This document shows positions 27,412 to 36,383 of a DNA stretch of 64,000 nt, one piece after another. Numbering within the stretch: the first letter of the stretch is position 1; every line of letters begins with the position of its first letter. Both the position numbers and the translations under genes were made by a program. The stretch lies in assembly GCF_007992715.1 (NCBI RefSeq), contig NZ_BKAU01000006.1, forward strand, positions 291,905 through 355,904, given 5' to 3'. The notes below the pieces were generated by a model, which saw nothing but the letters and a program-made list of their open reading frames with translations, did not search any database and was not told the DNA's origin. Origin of the DNA: Chitinophaga cymbidii. GTDB lineage: Bacteria; Bacteroidota; Bacteroidia; Chitinophagales; Chitinophagaceae.

Positions 27412-29552
27412 AGATCAGACAGATAAAAATCTTTTTATGGCTGTGCCTCCTCGCAGCAGGGCTCACCGCTTGCGCCGGCAACGGGAAAGAAATATATTTC
27501 TATGGTAATGAGCGCAACGACCTGTACCGGTTATTACAGCGCGAAGGATTCACGATCAGAAAATACGATACGCCGGAAGCGGTGGTGAAAGCGGCGCCCA
27601 AAGGAGCGGGTGTATTCATACTGGCAGATAACTATCCGCAGACAGACCCTGTCAACCGCATCTCGCCTGAACTGCTGGACGCAGCCAACAAAAAATCCCT
27701 CAAACTCTACATCGAATATCCCGCGGCATTCCCCGGCCTGAACATTCCCGCCCAACCAGTGGAAACACACCTGGAACGCGGCGTTATCACCGCGGATGTT
27801 TTCGGCAAAGAACTGGCGCCTATGGACCTCCTGGGCATCCAGAACTGCCACGTGCTGCCCGTAGATGCAAAAGATCCCCTGATCGTGCTGGCGAAAGTAG
27901 TGGGCTTCGATAAAGCGGAATACGGACTCGCGGATACCAAAACCTATCCCTTGTTATTCGAACAGGATAACGCACTGGTGTGCATGACCGGGTTAAGCAA
28001 TTTCCAGACCGGGCGCTACGGCCCGCAGGCCGCGGTAAAAACGGTGTGGAAATACATCCTGTCCCGCATCACCGGGAAGAAGGATATTCAGCTGGATAAA
28101 TGGGAAGAAGACGTGCGCCCCATGTACGGAAGAAATACCCCGCTGCCCGCGGACGCCCGGCTGAACAGCATCCGCAAAGGCGCGGCATGGTTTGAGAACG
28201 GCCGCTTTTTCATACACCCGTCCTGGAAACAGGACTGGGAAAAATACGGCAGCAACGGCCTCAAGCCGGTAGGCCCGCCCGTCAGCCAGGACAAGCCCAA
28301 CGGCGATGGCAGCCTCGGCATCCTGGAAGGGCATACCTCCACCATCTTTTACGACGGCAGCCAGGAATACCGCTACTGGATGCGCGCCGACGTGCAGGGA
28401 GAGGCCAGCATGGCGCTGGCCGCGGCGGGACGGCTTTTATCGAACAAATCATACCAGCAAAAAGCCACGAACATCATCAACTACATGTTCAAAACATCGA
28501 ACATGCGCGCCGGCGCGAAGAATGATCCCGCCAGTCCCGCCTACGGACTGATCGGCTGGGCCACCACCAACGCCGGTACGTTTTACGGTGACGACAATGC
28601 CCGCGCCATCCTCGGCGCTATCGGCGCGGCATCGTACCTCAACAGCAGCGAGTGGGATAAAGCGCTGACCGAAGCCATCATCGGCAATTTCAGGACCACC
28701 GGCAAGCTCGGCTTCCGCGGCGAGCGGCTGGAAGAAGCAGACATCATCCGGAACGGCCTGGCATTCTACCAGCAACGCGACCTCATCCATCCGTCTCCCC
28801 ATTTTGAATCCTGGATGTGGGCCTGCTACCTCTGGCTGTACGACAAAACGAAATACGCCCCGCTGCTGGAAAAATCAAAAGAAGCGATCCGCATCACCAT
28901 GGAAGCGTACCCGGACAAATGGCGCTGGGGCAGCAGCATGCAAACGCAACGCGCGCGCATGATCCTCCCGCTGGCATGGCTCGTGAGAGTAGAAGACACG
29001 GAACAGCACCGGCAGTGGCTGGATAAAATGGTGAACGAGATATTGCAGTACCAGGACGAAAGCGGCGCCATCCGCGAAGAACTGGGGAAAGGCAAAGGCA
29101 TGTTCAAAGAATTGAAGAAGAACGAGGATTACGGTTCTGATGAAGGCTCGCTGATATTCCGCAATGGCGAAAAAGTAGCCTGCATGCTGTATACCTGCAA
29201 CTTCGCCGTGTTCAGCCTCAACGAAGCCGCCGGCGCAACCGGCAACCAGAAGTACCGCGACGCGGTCAGCAAGCTGTCCGATTTCCTCACCCGCATACAG
29301 GTGCAAAGTGAAAAGCATAAAGACCTGGACGGCGCCTGGTTCCGGGGATTTGATTTCGGGCGGTGGGATTACTGGGCTTCCAACTCCGACGCGGGATGGG
29401 GCGCCTGGTGTACGCTCACAGGATGGATACAAAGCTGGATCGTGACCACGCAGGCGCAGATACAGCAGCGTGAAAACTTCTGGGAGCTGACGAAAAATTC
29501 CGCGATCGCAAAACCGGCGGGCCCCGTTATTGAATCAATGATGCGTAAATAA
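27408..29552 (+). CDS. Lipoprotein with N-terminal GATase-like and C-terminal alpha/alpha-barrel glycosidase-like domains
   Basis: A 714-residue lipoprotein (signal peptide MKIRQIKIFLWLCLLAAGLTAC, Cys22). Residues about 28-220 have a Rossmann-like look (EIYFYGNERNDLYRLLQREGFTIRKYD, GAGVFILADNYPQ, GRYGPQAAVKTVWKYIL), similar to GATase/ThuA-type domains. Residues about 250-700 form helical pairs of an (alpha/alpha)6 barrel, as in many glycoside hydrolases and lyases: EYRYWMRADVQGEASMALAAAGRLL, FESWMWACYLWLYDKTKY, WRWGSSMQTQRARMILPLAWLV. It overlaps the preceding gene by 4 bases (ATGA) and is followed after 6 bases by a GH172 gene. I cannot place it in a numbered family; it may be the enzyme that opens the main chain. 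Confidence 0.7.
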   Translation: MKIRQIKIFLWLCLLAAGLTACAGNGKEIYFYGNERNDLYRLLQREGFTIRKYDTPEAVVKAAPKGAGVFILADNYPQTDPVNRISPELLDAANKKSLKLYIEYPAAFPGLNIPAQPVETHLERGVITADVFGKELAPMDLLGIQNCHVLPVDAKDPLIVLAKVVGFDKAEYGLADTKTYPLLFEQDNALVCMTGLSNFQTGRYGPQAAVKTVWKYILSRITGKKDIQLDKWEEDVRPMYGRNTPLPADARLNSIRKGAAWFENGRFFIHPSWKQDWEKYGSNGLKPVGPPVSQDKPNGDGSLGILEGHTSTIFYDGSQEYRYWMRADVQGEASMALAAAGRLLSNKSYQQKATNIINYMFKTSNMRAGAKNDPASPAYGLIGWATTNAGTFYGDDNARAILGAIGAASYLNSSEWDKALTEAIIGNFRTTGKLGFRGERLEEADIIRNGLAFYQQRDLIHPSPHFESWMWACYLWLYDKTKYAPLLEKSKEAIRITMEAYPDKWRWGSSMQTQRARMILPLAWLVRVEDTEQHRQWLDKMVNEILQYQDESGAIREELGKGKGMFKELKKNEDYGSDEGSLIFRNGEKVACMLYTCNFAVFSLNEAAGATGNQKYRDAVSKLSDFLTRIQVQSEKHKDLDGAWFRGFDFGRWDYWASNSDAGWGAWCTLTGWIQSWIVTTQAQIQQRENFWELTKNSAIAKPAGPVIESMMRK

Positions 29553-29558
29553 AAACAC

Positions 29559-30731
29559 ATGAAAACAAGCATAACCATCGCCCTGCTATGCGCCATCGCG
29601 ATCGGCGCGCAGGCGCAAACGCCCGCCAGTGACCTGGCAGCGCTGTCGCAGATACAAACCGGCATGACCTCGAAAAGGATCAGCAGCTACGACAGAAGCG
29701 GAGGCAACGACGATTTTATCCGCATAGAAAATAATGAAAAGAAGATCATATTCGACGTAAAAGGCGCGGGTATCATCAATCACATCTGGATCACCATGGC
29801 GCCGCACCCCGGCGCGCTCAACAGGAATAACATCATCATCCGCATGTACTGGGACGGAAAAGCGGAACCTTCCGTAGTATCGCCCATCGGGCCCTTCTTC
29901 GGGCAGGGATGGGATGAGTCCTACGAATTCAGCTCCCTGCCGCTGATCGCCGGGCCGGACAGGGGGAAAGGGCTGGTCAGCTATTTCAGCATGCCCTTCG
30001 CCAATGGCGCCCGCATAGAAATAGAGAACGAAACCGGCCGGGCGATCGACAATTTCTATTACTATGTCGATTATGTGGAGATGGACAAGCTGCCACCCAA
30101 CTCCGGCCGCTTTCACAGCTGGTATAACAAGCAGCTCGCCGGCTCCGCGGGCGATGGCGGGGAAAACGAATGGGGCATCCTGGGCAAGACCGGCAACAAC
30201 ACTACGGGTAAAGACAACTACCTGTTCGCCGATATCAAAGGGAAAGGCCATTTCGTGGGCGTGAACTATTATGTGCATTGCCCCACGCCCGTCTGGTACG
30301 GTGAAGGGGACGATATGATCTATATCGATGGCGCTTCCACGCCTACATTGCACGGCACCGGCACGGAGGATTATTTCAACACGGCTTTTTGTCCGAAGAA
30401 TATTTTCCAGCATGCCTACTACGGTTATCCGCGTGTGAACAACGACATGGGATGGCTAGGGAGAACGCACCTCTACCGCTTTCACATCACCGATCCGCTG
30501 TACTTTTCCAAGTCCTTCAAATTCACCATCGAACATGGTCATAACAACGTATTGACGCTGGACCTCGCCAGCGTGGCTTACTGGTACCAAAGCGAAGCCA
30601 CCGCGGTTCCGGCGATACCCGGCAAGGAAGCCCGCGCGCCGAAGCCGATGATCAATATCGGCGATTTCCATAAATGGAGAAATGAATGGAGAAAGAGCAA
30701 AGGCAACGATCCTCAATTGTGGGGCAATTAA
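29559..30731 (+). CDS. GH172 (DUF2961) glycoside hydrolase, paralogue B
   Basis: A 390-residue secreted GH172 enzyme (signal peptide MKTSITIALLCAIAIGAQAQ). Core motifs: RISSYDRSGGNDDFIRI (40-56), GAGIINHIWITM (69-80), MYWDG (96-100), SYFSMPFANGARIEIEN (141-157), WYGEGDDMIYIDG (246-258) and HGTGTEDYF (265-273). Glu249 and Glu270 are 21 residues apart, the spacing of the two catalytic glutamates described for GH172. The protein ends with KWRNEWRKSKGNDPQLWGN, almost identical to the end of paralogue C. Only 10 bases separate it from the next gene, a close homologue: a tandem duplication. Confidence 0.92.
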   Translation: MKTSITIALLCAIAIGAQAQTPASDLAALSQIQTGMTSKRISSYDRSGGNDDFIRIENNEKKIIFDVKGAGIINHIWITMAPHPGALNRNNIIIRMYWDGKAEPSVVSPIGPFFGQGWDESYEFSSLPLIAGPDRGKGLVSYFSMPFANGARIEIENETGRAIDNFYYYVDYVEMDKLPPNSGRFHSWYNKQLAGSAGDGGENEWGILGKTGNNTTGKDNYLFADIKGKGHFVGVNYYVHCPTPVWYGEGDDMIYIDGASTPTLHGTGTEDYFNTAFCPKNIFQHAYYGYPRVNNDMGWLGRTHLYRFHITDPLYFSKSFKFTIEHGHNNVLTLDLASVAYWYQSEATAVPAIPGKEARAPKPMINIGDFHKWRNEWRKSKGNDPQLWGN

Positions 30732-30741
30732 ATCCACTGTT

Positions 30742-31905
30742 ATGAAAACAATGTTCCGTTTGATGATATGCTGTTGCTGCACCGTGCCCGCGTTCGCGCA
30801 GGAAATGACCGGTCTCGCAAGGATCAGGGAGCATGCAAAGTCAAAGCGCGTCAGTAGCTACGACCGCTCCGGCGATAACAACGACAACGTGCAGCATATC
30901 AAAAGCGGGGAGAAGCGCGTCATCTTTGACGTAAAAGGCGCGGGCATCATCCAGCATATCTGGTTTACCATGGGGCCGGAGCCGGACAAATTAAGCCGCA
31001 ACGATGTCATCATCAGCATGTATTGGGACGGCAACGATTATCCCTCCGTGCAATCACCCATCGGCCCCTTCTTCGGGCAGGGCTGGAATGATTCCTACCT
31101 CTTTACGTCCGCGCCGCTGGCCGCTACGCCGGTGAACGGCATGGGGCTCGTCAGCTATTTTGCAATGCCGTTCGCGAATGGCGCCAGGATAGAGATCGAG
31201 AACCAGTCCGCCAGCGAAATAAGAACATTGTATTTCTATATCGATTACCTGGAGATGAAAGAGCTGCCGCCGCAGACCGGCCGGTTCCATGCCTGGTACA
31301 ACCACCAGCTGACGGCCGCGGAAGACAGCGTGGAAAATGAACACTGGATGTTCGGTCCCGGTAAGCCCAACAAAACCGGCAGCAACAATTACGTGATAGC
31401 GGACATCAAAGGGAAAGGGCATTTCGCCGGCGTGAATTATTATGTGCATTCCCCCACGCCTTACTGGTACGGGGAGGGAGACGACATGATATTCATCGAC
31501 GGCGATGAGCGCCCCACATTGCACGGCACCGGCACGGAAGATTATTTCAACACTTCCTGGGGCGCGCCGGACAAGCCTTATGCCAGCCCTTACTTCGGTT
31601 ACGCGAAAGTGAACGGGGAAAAGGGCTTTCTCGGCAGAACACATATCTACCGGTTCCATATACAGGACCCGGTTTGTTTTGATACATCTTTCCGTTTCAC
31701 CATCGAACACGGCAGCATGAACGTGCTGACGCTGGACCTCGCCAGTGTGGCATACTGGTACCAGGCGAAAGCATCGCGGATACCCGCCATTCCCGATGCC
31801 GCGGCCCGGAAACCGCGCCCCTTGATCGGTCCCGCGGACATTCACCGGTGGCGGAACGAATGGCGGAAAAGCAAAGGCAACGACCCCGCTTTATGGGGGA
31901 ATTAA
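30742..31905 (+). CDS. GH172 (DUF2961) glycoside hydrolase, paralogue C
   Basis: A 387-residue secreted GH172 enzyme, a tandem copy of paralogue B. The start at 30742 (MKTMFRLMICCCCTVPAFAQ) lies 10 bases after the previous stop and gives a good signal peptide; the frame is open further upstream only inside the previous gene. Motifs: RVSSYDRSGDNND, GAGIIQHIWFTM, MYWDG, WYGEGDDMIFIDG with Glu245, and HGTGTEDYF with Glu266 (again 21 apart). The two copies differ mainly in loops (for example the segment after TEDYFNT), which could change subsite or linkage preference. Confidence 0.92.
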   Translation: MKTMFRLMICCCCTVPAFAQEMTGLARIREHAKSKRVSSYDRSGDNNDNVQHIKSGEKRVIFDVKGAGIIQHIWFTMGPEPDKLSRNDVIISMYWDGNDYPSVQSPIGPFFGQGWNDSYLFTSAPLAATPVNGMGLVSYFAMPFANGARIEIENQSASEIRTLYFYIDYLEMKELPPQTGRFHAWYNHQLTAAEDSVENEHWMFGPGKPNKTGSNNYVIADIKGKGHFAGVNYYVHSPTPYWYGEGDDMIFIDGDERPTLHGTGTEDYFNTSWGAPDKPYASPYFGYAKVNGEKGFLGRTHIYRFHIQDPVCFDTSFRFTIEHGSMNVLTLDLASVAYWYQAKASRIPAIPDAAARKPRPLIGPADIHRWRNEWRKSKGNDPALWGN

Positions 31906-31926
31906 TCACAAAAGTTAACCAAACCA

Positions 31927-33219
31927 ATGAGCAGGTATTTAAAAAAGGGAAAAAGTGAGTCCGATATCAGAAACGCGGATGCGGATGTCAGGAAAAGCGT
32001 GGAAAAGATCATCCGCGACATAGAAGAGAACGGCGATGCGGCCGTGCGGAAATATGCGGCGGCATTCGACAACTGGTCGCCCGCATCTTTCCGGTTGACG
32101 GACGCGCAGATCAAAACAATTGTAGACGGTACGCCGCAGCAGGTGAAAGACGATATCCTGTTCGCGCAGCAACAGATCCGGTTCTTTGCGGAGCAGCAAC
32201 GCGCCTCTATCTCGGATATAGAAATAGAAACCTTGCCCGGCGTATTTCTCGGGCATAAAAATATCCCGGTGAACAGCGTGGGATGTTATATTCCCGGCGG
32301 CCGCTACCCGATGGTGGCCTCCGCGCATATGAGCGTGCTGACCGCGAAAGTGGCCGGCGTAAAAAGAGTGATCGCCGCTACGCCGCCCATCAACGGCAAA
32401 ATACCCGAAGCCACCATTTGCGCCATGCATTTCGCGGGAGCCGATGAAATATACGTCCTGGGCGGTGTGCAGGCCCTCTGCGCCATGGCGATCGGCACCT
32501 CTTCCATTTCGCCGGTAGACATGATCGTAGGGCCGGGGAATGCGTATGTAGCCGAAGCCAAAAGGCAGCTGTTCGGCCGCGTAGGCATGGACCTCTTTGC
32601 CGGTCCCACCGAAATACTGGTGATCGCCGACGAAACGGCGGACGCTGAAATGGTGGCCTGTGATCTGCTCGGGCAGGCGGAACACGGCCCCACTTCACCC
32701 GCCGCGCTGATCACCACATCGGAAACACTGGCGCTGGAAACGCTGGCGGAAATTAAACGGCAACTTCAGTACCTTCCCACAGCGGATATCGCCAGCGTAG
32801 CCTGGGAAAACTACGGCTCGGTGATACTGGTGGAAGATGAGGAGGAAGCGCTGCGCGAAGCGGATGCGCTGGCCTACGAGCATGTAGAAGTGCTCACAAA
32901 AGATCCGCAGTTCTTTCTCGACAACATGACGAACTACGGCGCGCTGTTCCTTGGCCCGGAAACCAATGTGGCCTTTGGCGACAAGGTGATCGGCACCAAT
33001 CATACGCTGCCCACCATGAAAGCCGCGCGGTACACCGGCGGGCTGTGGGTGGGCAAGTTCCTCAAAAACTGTACCTACCAGCGCTGTACGCCCGAAGCCA
33101 GCGCCATGATCGGCGAATACGCCATGCGCCTCTGCGAGCTGGAAGGCTTCGCCGCGCACAAGGAGCAGGCCGCCCTGCGCGTGAAAAGGTATCAGCAGGA
33201 ACCCGTCAAAGAAAAATAA
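31927..33219 (+). CDS. Histidinol-dehydrogenase-family oxidoreductase (catabolic paralogue)
   Basis: A 430-residue cytoplasmic NAD-dependent, zinc-requiring dehydrogenase of the HisD family. All known HisD residues are present: zinc ligands Gln250, His253, Asp352 and His411, and catalytic Glu318, His319 and His359 (LLGQAEHGP, AYEHVEVL, FGDKVIGTNHTLPT). In HisD these oxidise an amino alcohol to the acid in two steps. No other histidine genes are nearby; the gene sits 21 bases after a GH172 gene inside a glycan cluster. It therefore probably oxidises a sugar-derived alcohol, as HpsN does for sulfopropanediol. The substrate is an inference from context. Confidence 0.88.
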   Translation: MSRYLKKGKSESDIRNADADVRKSVEKIIRDIEENGDAAVRKYAAAFDNWSPASFRLTDAQIKTIVDGTPQQVKDDILFAQQQIRFFAEQQRASISDIEIETLPGVFLGHKNIPVNSVGCYIPGGRYPMVASAHMSVLTAKVAGVKRVIAATPPINGKIPEATICAMHFAGADEIYVLGGVQALCAMAIGTSSISPVDMIVGPGNAYVAEAKRQLFGRVGMDLFAGPTEILVIADETADAEMVACDLLGQAEHGPTSPAALITTSETLALETLAEIKRQLQYLPTADIASVAWENYGSVILVEDEEEALREADALAYEHVEVLTKDPQFFLDNMTNYGALFLGPETNVAFGDKVIGTNHTLPTMKAARYTGGLWVGKFLKNCTYQRCTPEASAMIGEYAMRLCELEGFAAHKEQAALRVKRYQQEPVKEK

Positions 33220-33230
33220 ACGGCAACGTT

Positions 33231-34196
33231 ATGCGGATAAAAATTTTATTATTGGTGGTAGGTATCCTGTCCGCCTTTTCCAGGGCCGACGGACAAAAGG
33301 CCGCTTACCTCGTGCCAGAGATAAGCGGCCCCTTTACGCACATCTTCAACCCGAACGACACGCGAAAGGAGGGAGACAGCTCCTGGTATACCAACGACCA
33401 TACTTTCATCAAAGGGAAAGACGGCGCCTGGCATGCCTATGGCATCATTCACCACCTGCCGGTAAGGCCCTGGGAAGAAACGCGCCTGTTTCACATCTCC
33501 GCATCGTCCATCAAACAGGCGAAGTGGGAAGACCATGGCTACGCCATGAGCGCGCAGCCGGGCGTGGAGCGCGTGATGTGGGCGCCGCATGTGATACGGG
33601 AAAAGGATACGTATTACATGTTTTACAACATCGGCAACATGCAGAAAAATGCGCCGGACTATGCCTCGTGGGGACAGCTATGCCTCGCCACCAGCAAGGA
33701 TCTCTTTACCTGGCAGCGGCACGACCGCAACCCGCTGTTCAGCGATCCCGGTCATGCCCGCGATTCCTACATCCTCAAATACAAAAACCGGTATTACTAT
33801 TACTATACGCGGGTACAAACCGAAACCGATCTCCGTTCAGCCGTAGCCGTTCGCACCGGCCCGGACCTCCTGCACTGGAGCGGCCCGAAGATCGCGCATA
33901 CGCAGCCTTACGAGATCTATTGGGGCGGGGATGCAGAAAGCCCTTTCGTTATTCACAAGGACGGGCTGTTCTACCTCTTCATCTGCCAGGCTATGACGGC
34001 CTACAACCAGACGGCCGTTTTCTGGTCAAAAGACCCGGAAAATTTCCCGGCAGAAAATCTCGTATGTACGTTGCCGGTACATGCGGCTGAAGTGATCTAC
34101 GATGAAAAAGAAGGCTGGTTCATCTCCAATACGGGGTGGGACAAGAAAGGTCTTTTCCTCGCTCCCTTAACATGGAAAAAACAAACCGGATTATGA
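33231..34196 (+). CDS. Five-bladed beta-propeller glycosidase (GH43-like, clan GH-F/J type)
   Basis: A 321-residue secreted protein with signal peptide (MRIKILLLVVGILSAFSRADGQ); the start at 33231 is 11 bases after the HisD-like stop. The fold signature of GH43/GH32/GH117-type propellers is visible: WYTNDHTFIKGKDGAWHAYGI with a candidate general-base Asp56, MWAPHVIREKDTYYMFYN, HARDSYILKYKNRYYYYYTR with Asp178 as transition-state stabiliser, and GGDAESPFVIHKDGLFYLF with Glu236 as acid. Three acidic residues in this order are the canonical catalytic set. It likely removes a side-chain furanose or anhydrosugar. The ATGA of its stop overlaps the next start. Confidence 0.82.
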   Translation: MRIKILLLVVGILSAFSRADGQKAAYLVPEISGPFTHIFNPNDTRKEGDSSWYTNDHTFIKGKDGAWHAYGIIHHLPVRPWEETRLFHISASSIKQAKWEDHGYAMSAQPGVERVMWAPHVIREKDTYYMFYNIGNMQKNAPDYASWGQLCLATSKDLFTWQRHDRNPLFSDPGHARDSYILKYKNRYYYYYTRVQTETDLRSAVAVRTGPDLLHWSGPKIAHTQPYEIYWGGDAESPFVIHKDGLFYLFICQAMTAYNQTAVFWSKDPENFPAENLVCTLPVHAAEVIYDEKEGWFISNTGWDKKGLFLAPLTWKKQTGL

Positions 34197-36373
34197 TCGC
34201 ACTACGGAATTTATTACTGCTCTTGTGCTTTGCACCGTTATTGGCCAGCGCACAAGGTTATGACGCTTTCCGCTCCTGGGAAAAACTGCCGCAGCAACGC
34301 ATTGGCGTAAGGGCGTACATGCGCAGCACTTATGCACGCACGGGCGGCGGATATGACGCTTCCAATTTTCTTTTTATGAATAAGGAAGATGAAAATGTAA
34401 CGCTGGATGTAAAAGGCAACGGCGTGCTGTATTTCTTCCGCGCGAACCACTGGCACGGCAGTCCCTGGCATTTTGTGGTGGATGGAAAGGATAACATCGT
34501 AACGGAAACCGCTACCGCCGATCCCGTGGACGCTGTAAAAAAGTTCAAGGCCACCACCTTCTTTCCCACGGCAACGCTTCCCGAACCCATGGCCTGGACC
34601 TGGGGCACCACCAAAGGCGCTAACCTGATCTGGACGCCCATGGCCTTCCGCGATTCCCTGCAGATCGCCTATTCCAGAACGTTCTACGGCACCGGCTACT
34701 ACATCTATCATCTTTATGCGGATAAACATAATCTTCCGAGCTGGAATCTAAATAAAACACCCGACCAGGATGTCGTAGATCTTGTAAGCCGCGCGGGTAC
34801 AGACATCGCACCGAAAAATATCCGCAAAGCCACCGGCGCCGTAAAGCTGAACAAATCATCCGTGTTGTTGGCAACCATCAACGCGCGCTCATCATCGCTC
34901 CGGGCTTTAAAGCTGACGCTGCCGCTGGACAAAGCAGAAGCGCTGGAACGTGTACGCCTGCGCGTGACCTGGGACGATGCCGCACATCCTTCCATTGACG
35001 CGCCTTTATGTCTTTTCTTCGGAGCGGGCACATTTTTCAACCGCGAAAAGAAAGCATATCTCGTCAAAGGGCTGCCCATCAATATCCGCTTCGATTATCC
35101 CGGGAAAAAGATCGAGCTGGCCTGCTATTATCCCATGCCGTTCTTCAAAAATGCAAAATTCGAGCTGACAAATATCCGGCCGGATGATACCGAGATCAGT
35201 TACGAGCTGCGGTATGAACGCACCAAAGTGTCCGCCAGCCGGAGCAGCTATTTCCACGCTACCTACCGCGATTTCCCGAAACCGGAACTGGGGCAGGACA
35301 TGACCTGGCTGGATACGGAAGGGGTGGAAGGGCGCCAGCAGTGGTCCGGTAGTTTCCTCGGCACTTCATTCATATTCTCGCACAACGCCAACCTCAACAC
35401 GCTGGAAGGCGATCCGCGGTTCTTCTTTGACGACAGCCGGTCGCCGCAGGCTTACGGCACCGGTACGGAAGAATGGGCCGGCGGCGGAGATTACTGGGGC
35501 GGGGAGAACATGACGCTGCCGCTGGCGGGGCATCCCTGCGGATCAACAGAAAAGAAAACCGCCGTGAACGACAAGGACCTTATTCAGTCCGCCTACCGCT
35601 TCCTGTTCGCGGACCTCATGCCCTTCGGCAAGCGCGCCGTGATCCGATTCGAGCACAATGAGAATGTATCGCAGGAACATTATGAAACGGTGTGTTACTG
35701 GTACGGATTGCCTGCCGCTTCACTGATCAAGACCGATTCGCTGGACATCGGCAAAACAGCTGACGAAGCACAACATGCCTACCACTCCCCGCAAGCCTCC
35801 GCCGTGGAAAAGATATCATCGAGATATGAATGGGGGCCGGATGCCTATCCCGCGCATGCCTGGGGTTACGATCTGCCAAAGAAAGAAGGATACAGGCATC
35901 TGATCGGAAAGGAGATCTACCCCGCGCATGAAGAAGATGGCCGCACCACCACCGGCACCTCCGAATTCACGGTACGCCTCCGGAAAGACAATATGGGCGC
36001 GCTCCTTCGCCGGACACTGGATTACAGCTATCCCAACCAGACCGCCGAAGTATTCATTGCGGCAAAGGGAACGGACAACTGGCAGTACGCCGGCGCCTGG
36101 TACCTCGCCGGCTCCAATACGTACGTCGTTTCCCGGCCGCCGGGCGAATTGTCGCCACGAAAATACCACGTGGAAACCTCCAACCGCCGCTTCCGCGACG
36201 ATGAATTCCTGATCCCCGCCGCGCTCACCAAAGGCCGCGACGCCATCCGGGTAAGGATCAAATGCATTCCCGATCACCAGGCGCTTTATCCCGGTCATCC
36301 GTTCCCCCGCCAGAGCGCCTGGAGCGAACTGAAATATGATGTGTACAGTTATGTTTTGCCCGATTTTAAATAA
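34193..36373 (+). CDS. Large GH172 (DUF2961) glycoside hydrolase with extra C-terminal domain, paralogue D
   Basis: A 726-residue secreted protein, nearly twice the length of the other three. The ATG at 34193 overlaps the previous stop (ATGA) and gives a good signal peptide (MIALRNLLLLLCFAPLLASAQG). The GH172 core is recognisable but divergent: NVTLDVKGNGVLYFFRANHWHG, CYYPMPFFKNAKFEL, and Glu405 (LNTLEGDPRFFFDD) and Glu426 (YGTGTEEWAGGGDYWGG), again 21 apart. About 60-240 holds an insertion and about 520-726 a separate C-terminal region with beta-rich sequence (YSYPNQTAEVFIAAKGTDNWQYAGAWYLAG, SPRKYHVETSNRRFRDDEFLIP), perhaps a carbohydrate-binding domain. Such size suggests a different substrate end or linkage. 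Confidence 0.86.
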   Translation: MIALRNLLLLLCFAPLLASAQGYDAFRSWEKLPQQRIGVRAYMRSTYARTGGGYDASNFLFMNKEDENVTLDVKGNGVLYFFRANHWHGSPWHFVVDGKDNIVTETATADPVDAVKKFKATTFFPTATLPEPMAWTWGTTKGANLIWTPMAFRDSLQIAYSRTFYGTGYYIYHLYADKHNLPSWNLNKTPDQDVVDLVSRAGTDIAPKNIRKATGAVKLNKSSVLLATINARSSSLRALKLTLPLDKAEALERVRLRVTWDDAAHPSIDAPLCLFFGAGTFFNREKKAYLVKGLPINIRFDYPGKKIELACYYPMPFFKNAKFELTNIRPDDTEISYELRYERTKVSASRSSYFHATYRDFPKPELGQDMTWLDTEGVEGRQQWSGSFLGTSFIFSHNANLNTLEGDPRFFFDDSRSPQAYGTGTEEWAGGGDYWGGENMTLPLAGHPCGSTEKKTAVNDKDLIQSAYRFLFADLMPFGKRAVIRFEHNENVSQEHYETVCYWYGLPAASLIKTDSLDIGKTADEAQHAYHSPQASAVEKISSRYEWGPDAYPAHAWGYDLPKKEGYRHLIGKEIYPAHEEDGRTTTGTSEFTVRLRKDNMGALLRRTLDYSYPNQTAEVFIAAKGTDNWQYAGAWYLAGSNTYVVSRPPGELSPRKYHVETSNRRFRDDEFLIPAALTKGRDAIRVRIKCIPDHQALYPGHPFPRQSAWSELKYDVYSYVLPDFK

Positions 36374-36383
36374 GCAGAAGAAT

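Noticed and set aside
31927..33219. Histidine biosynthesis gene hisD
   Set aside because: No other his genes flank it, and it is embedded between GH172 and GH43-like genes in a LacI-controlled glycan cluster.
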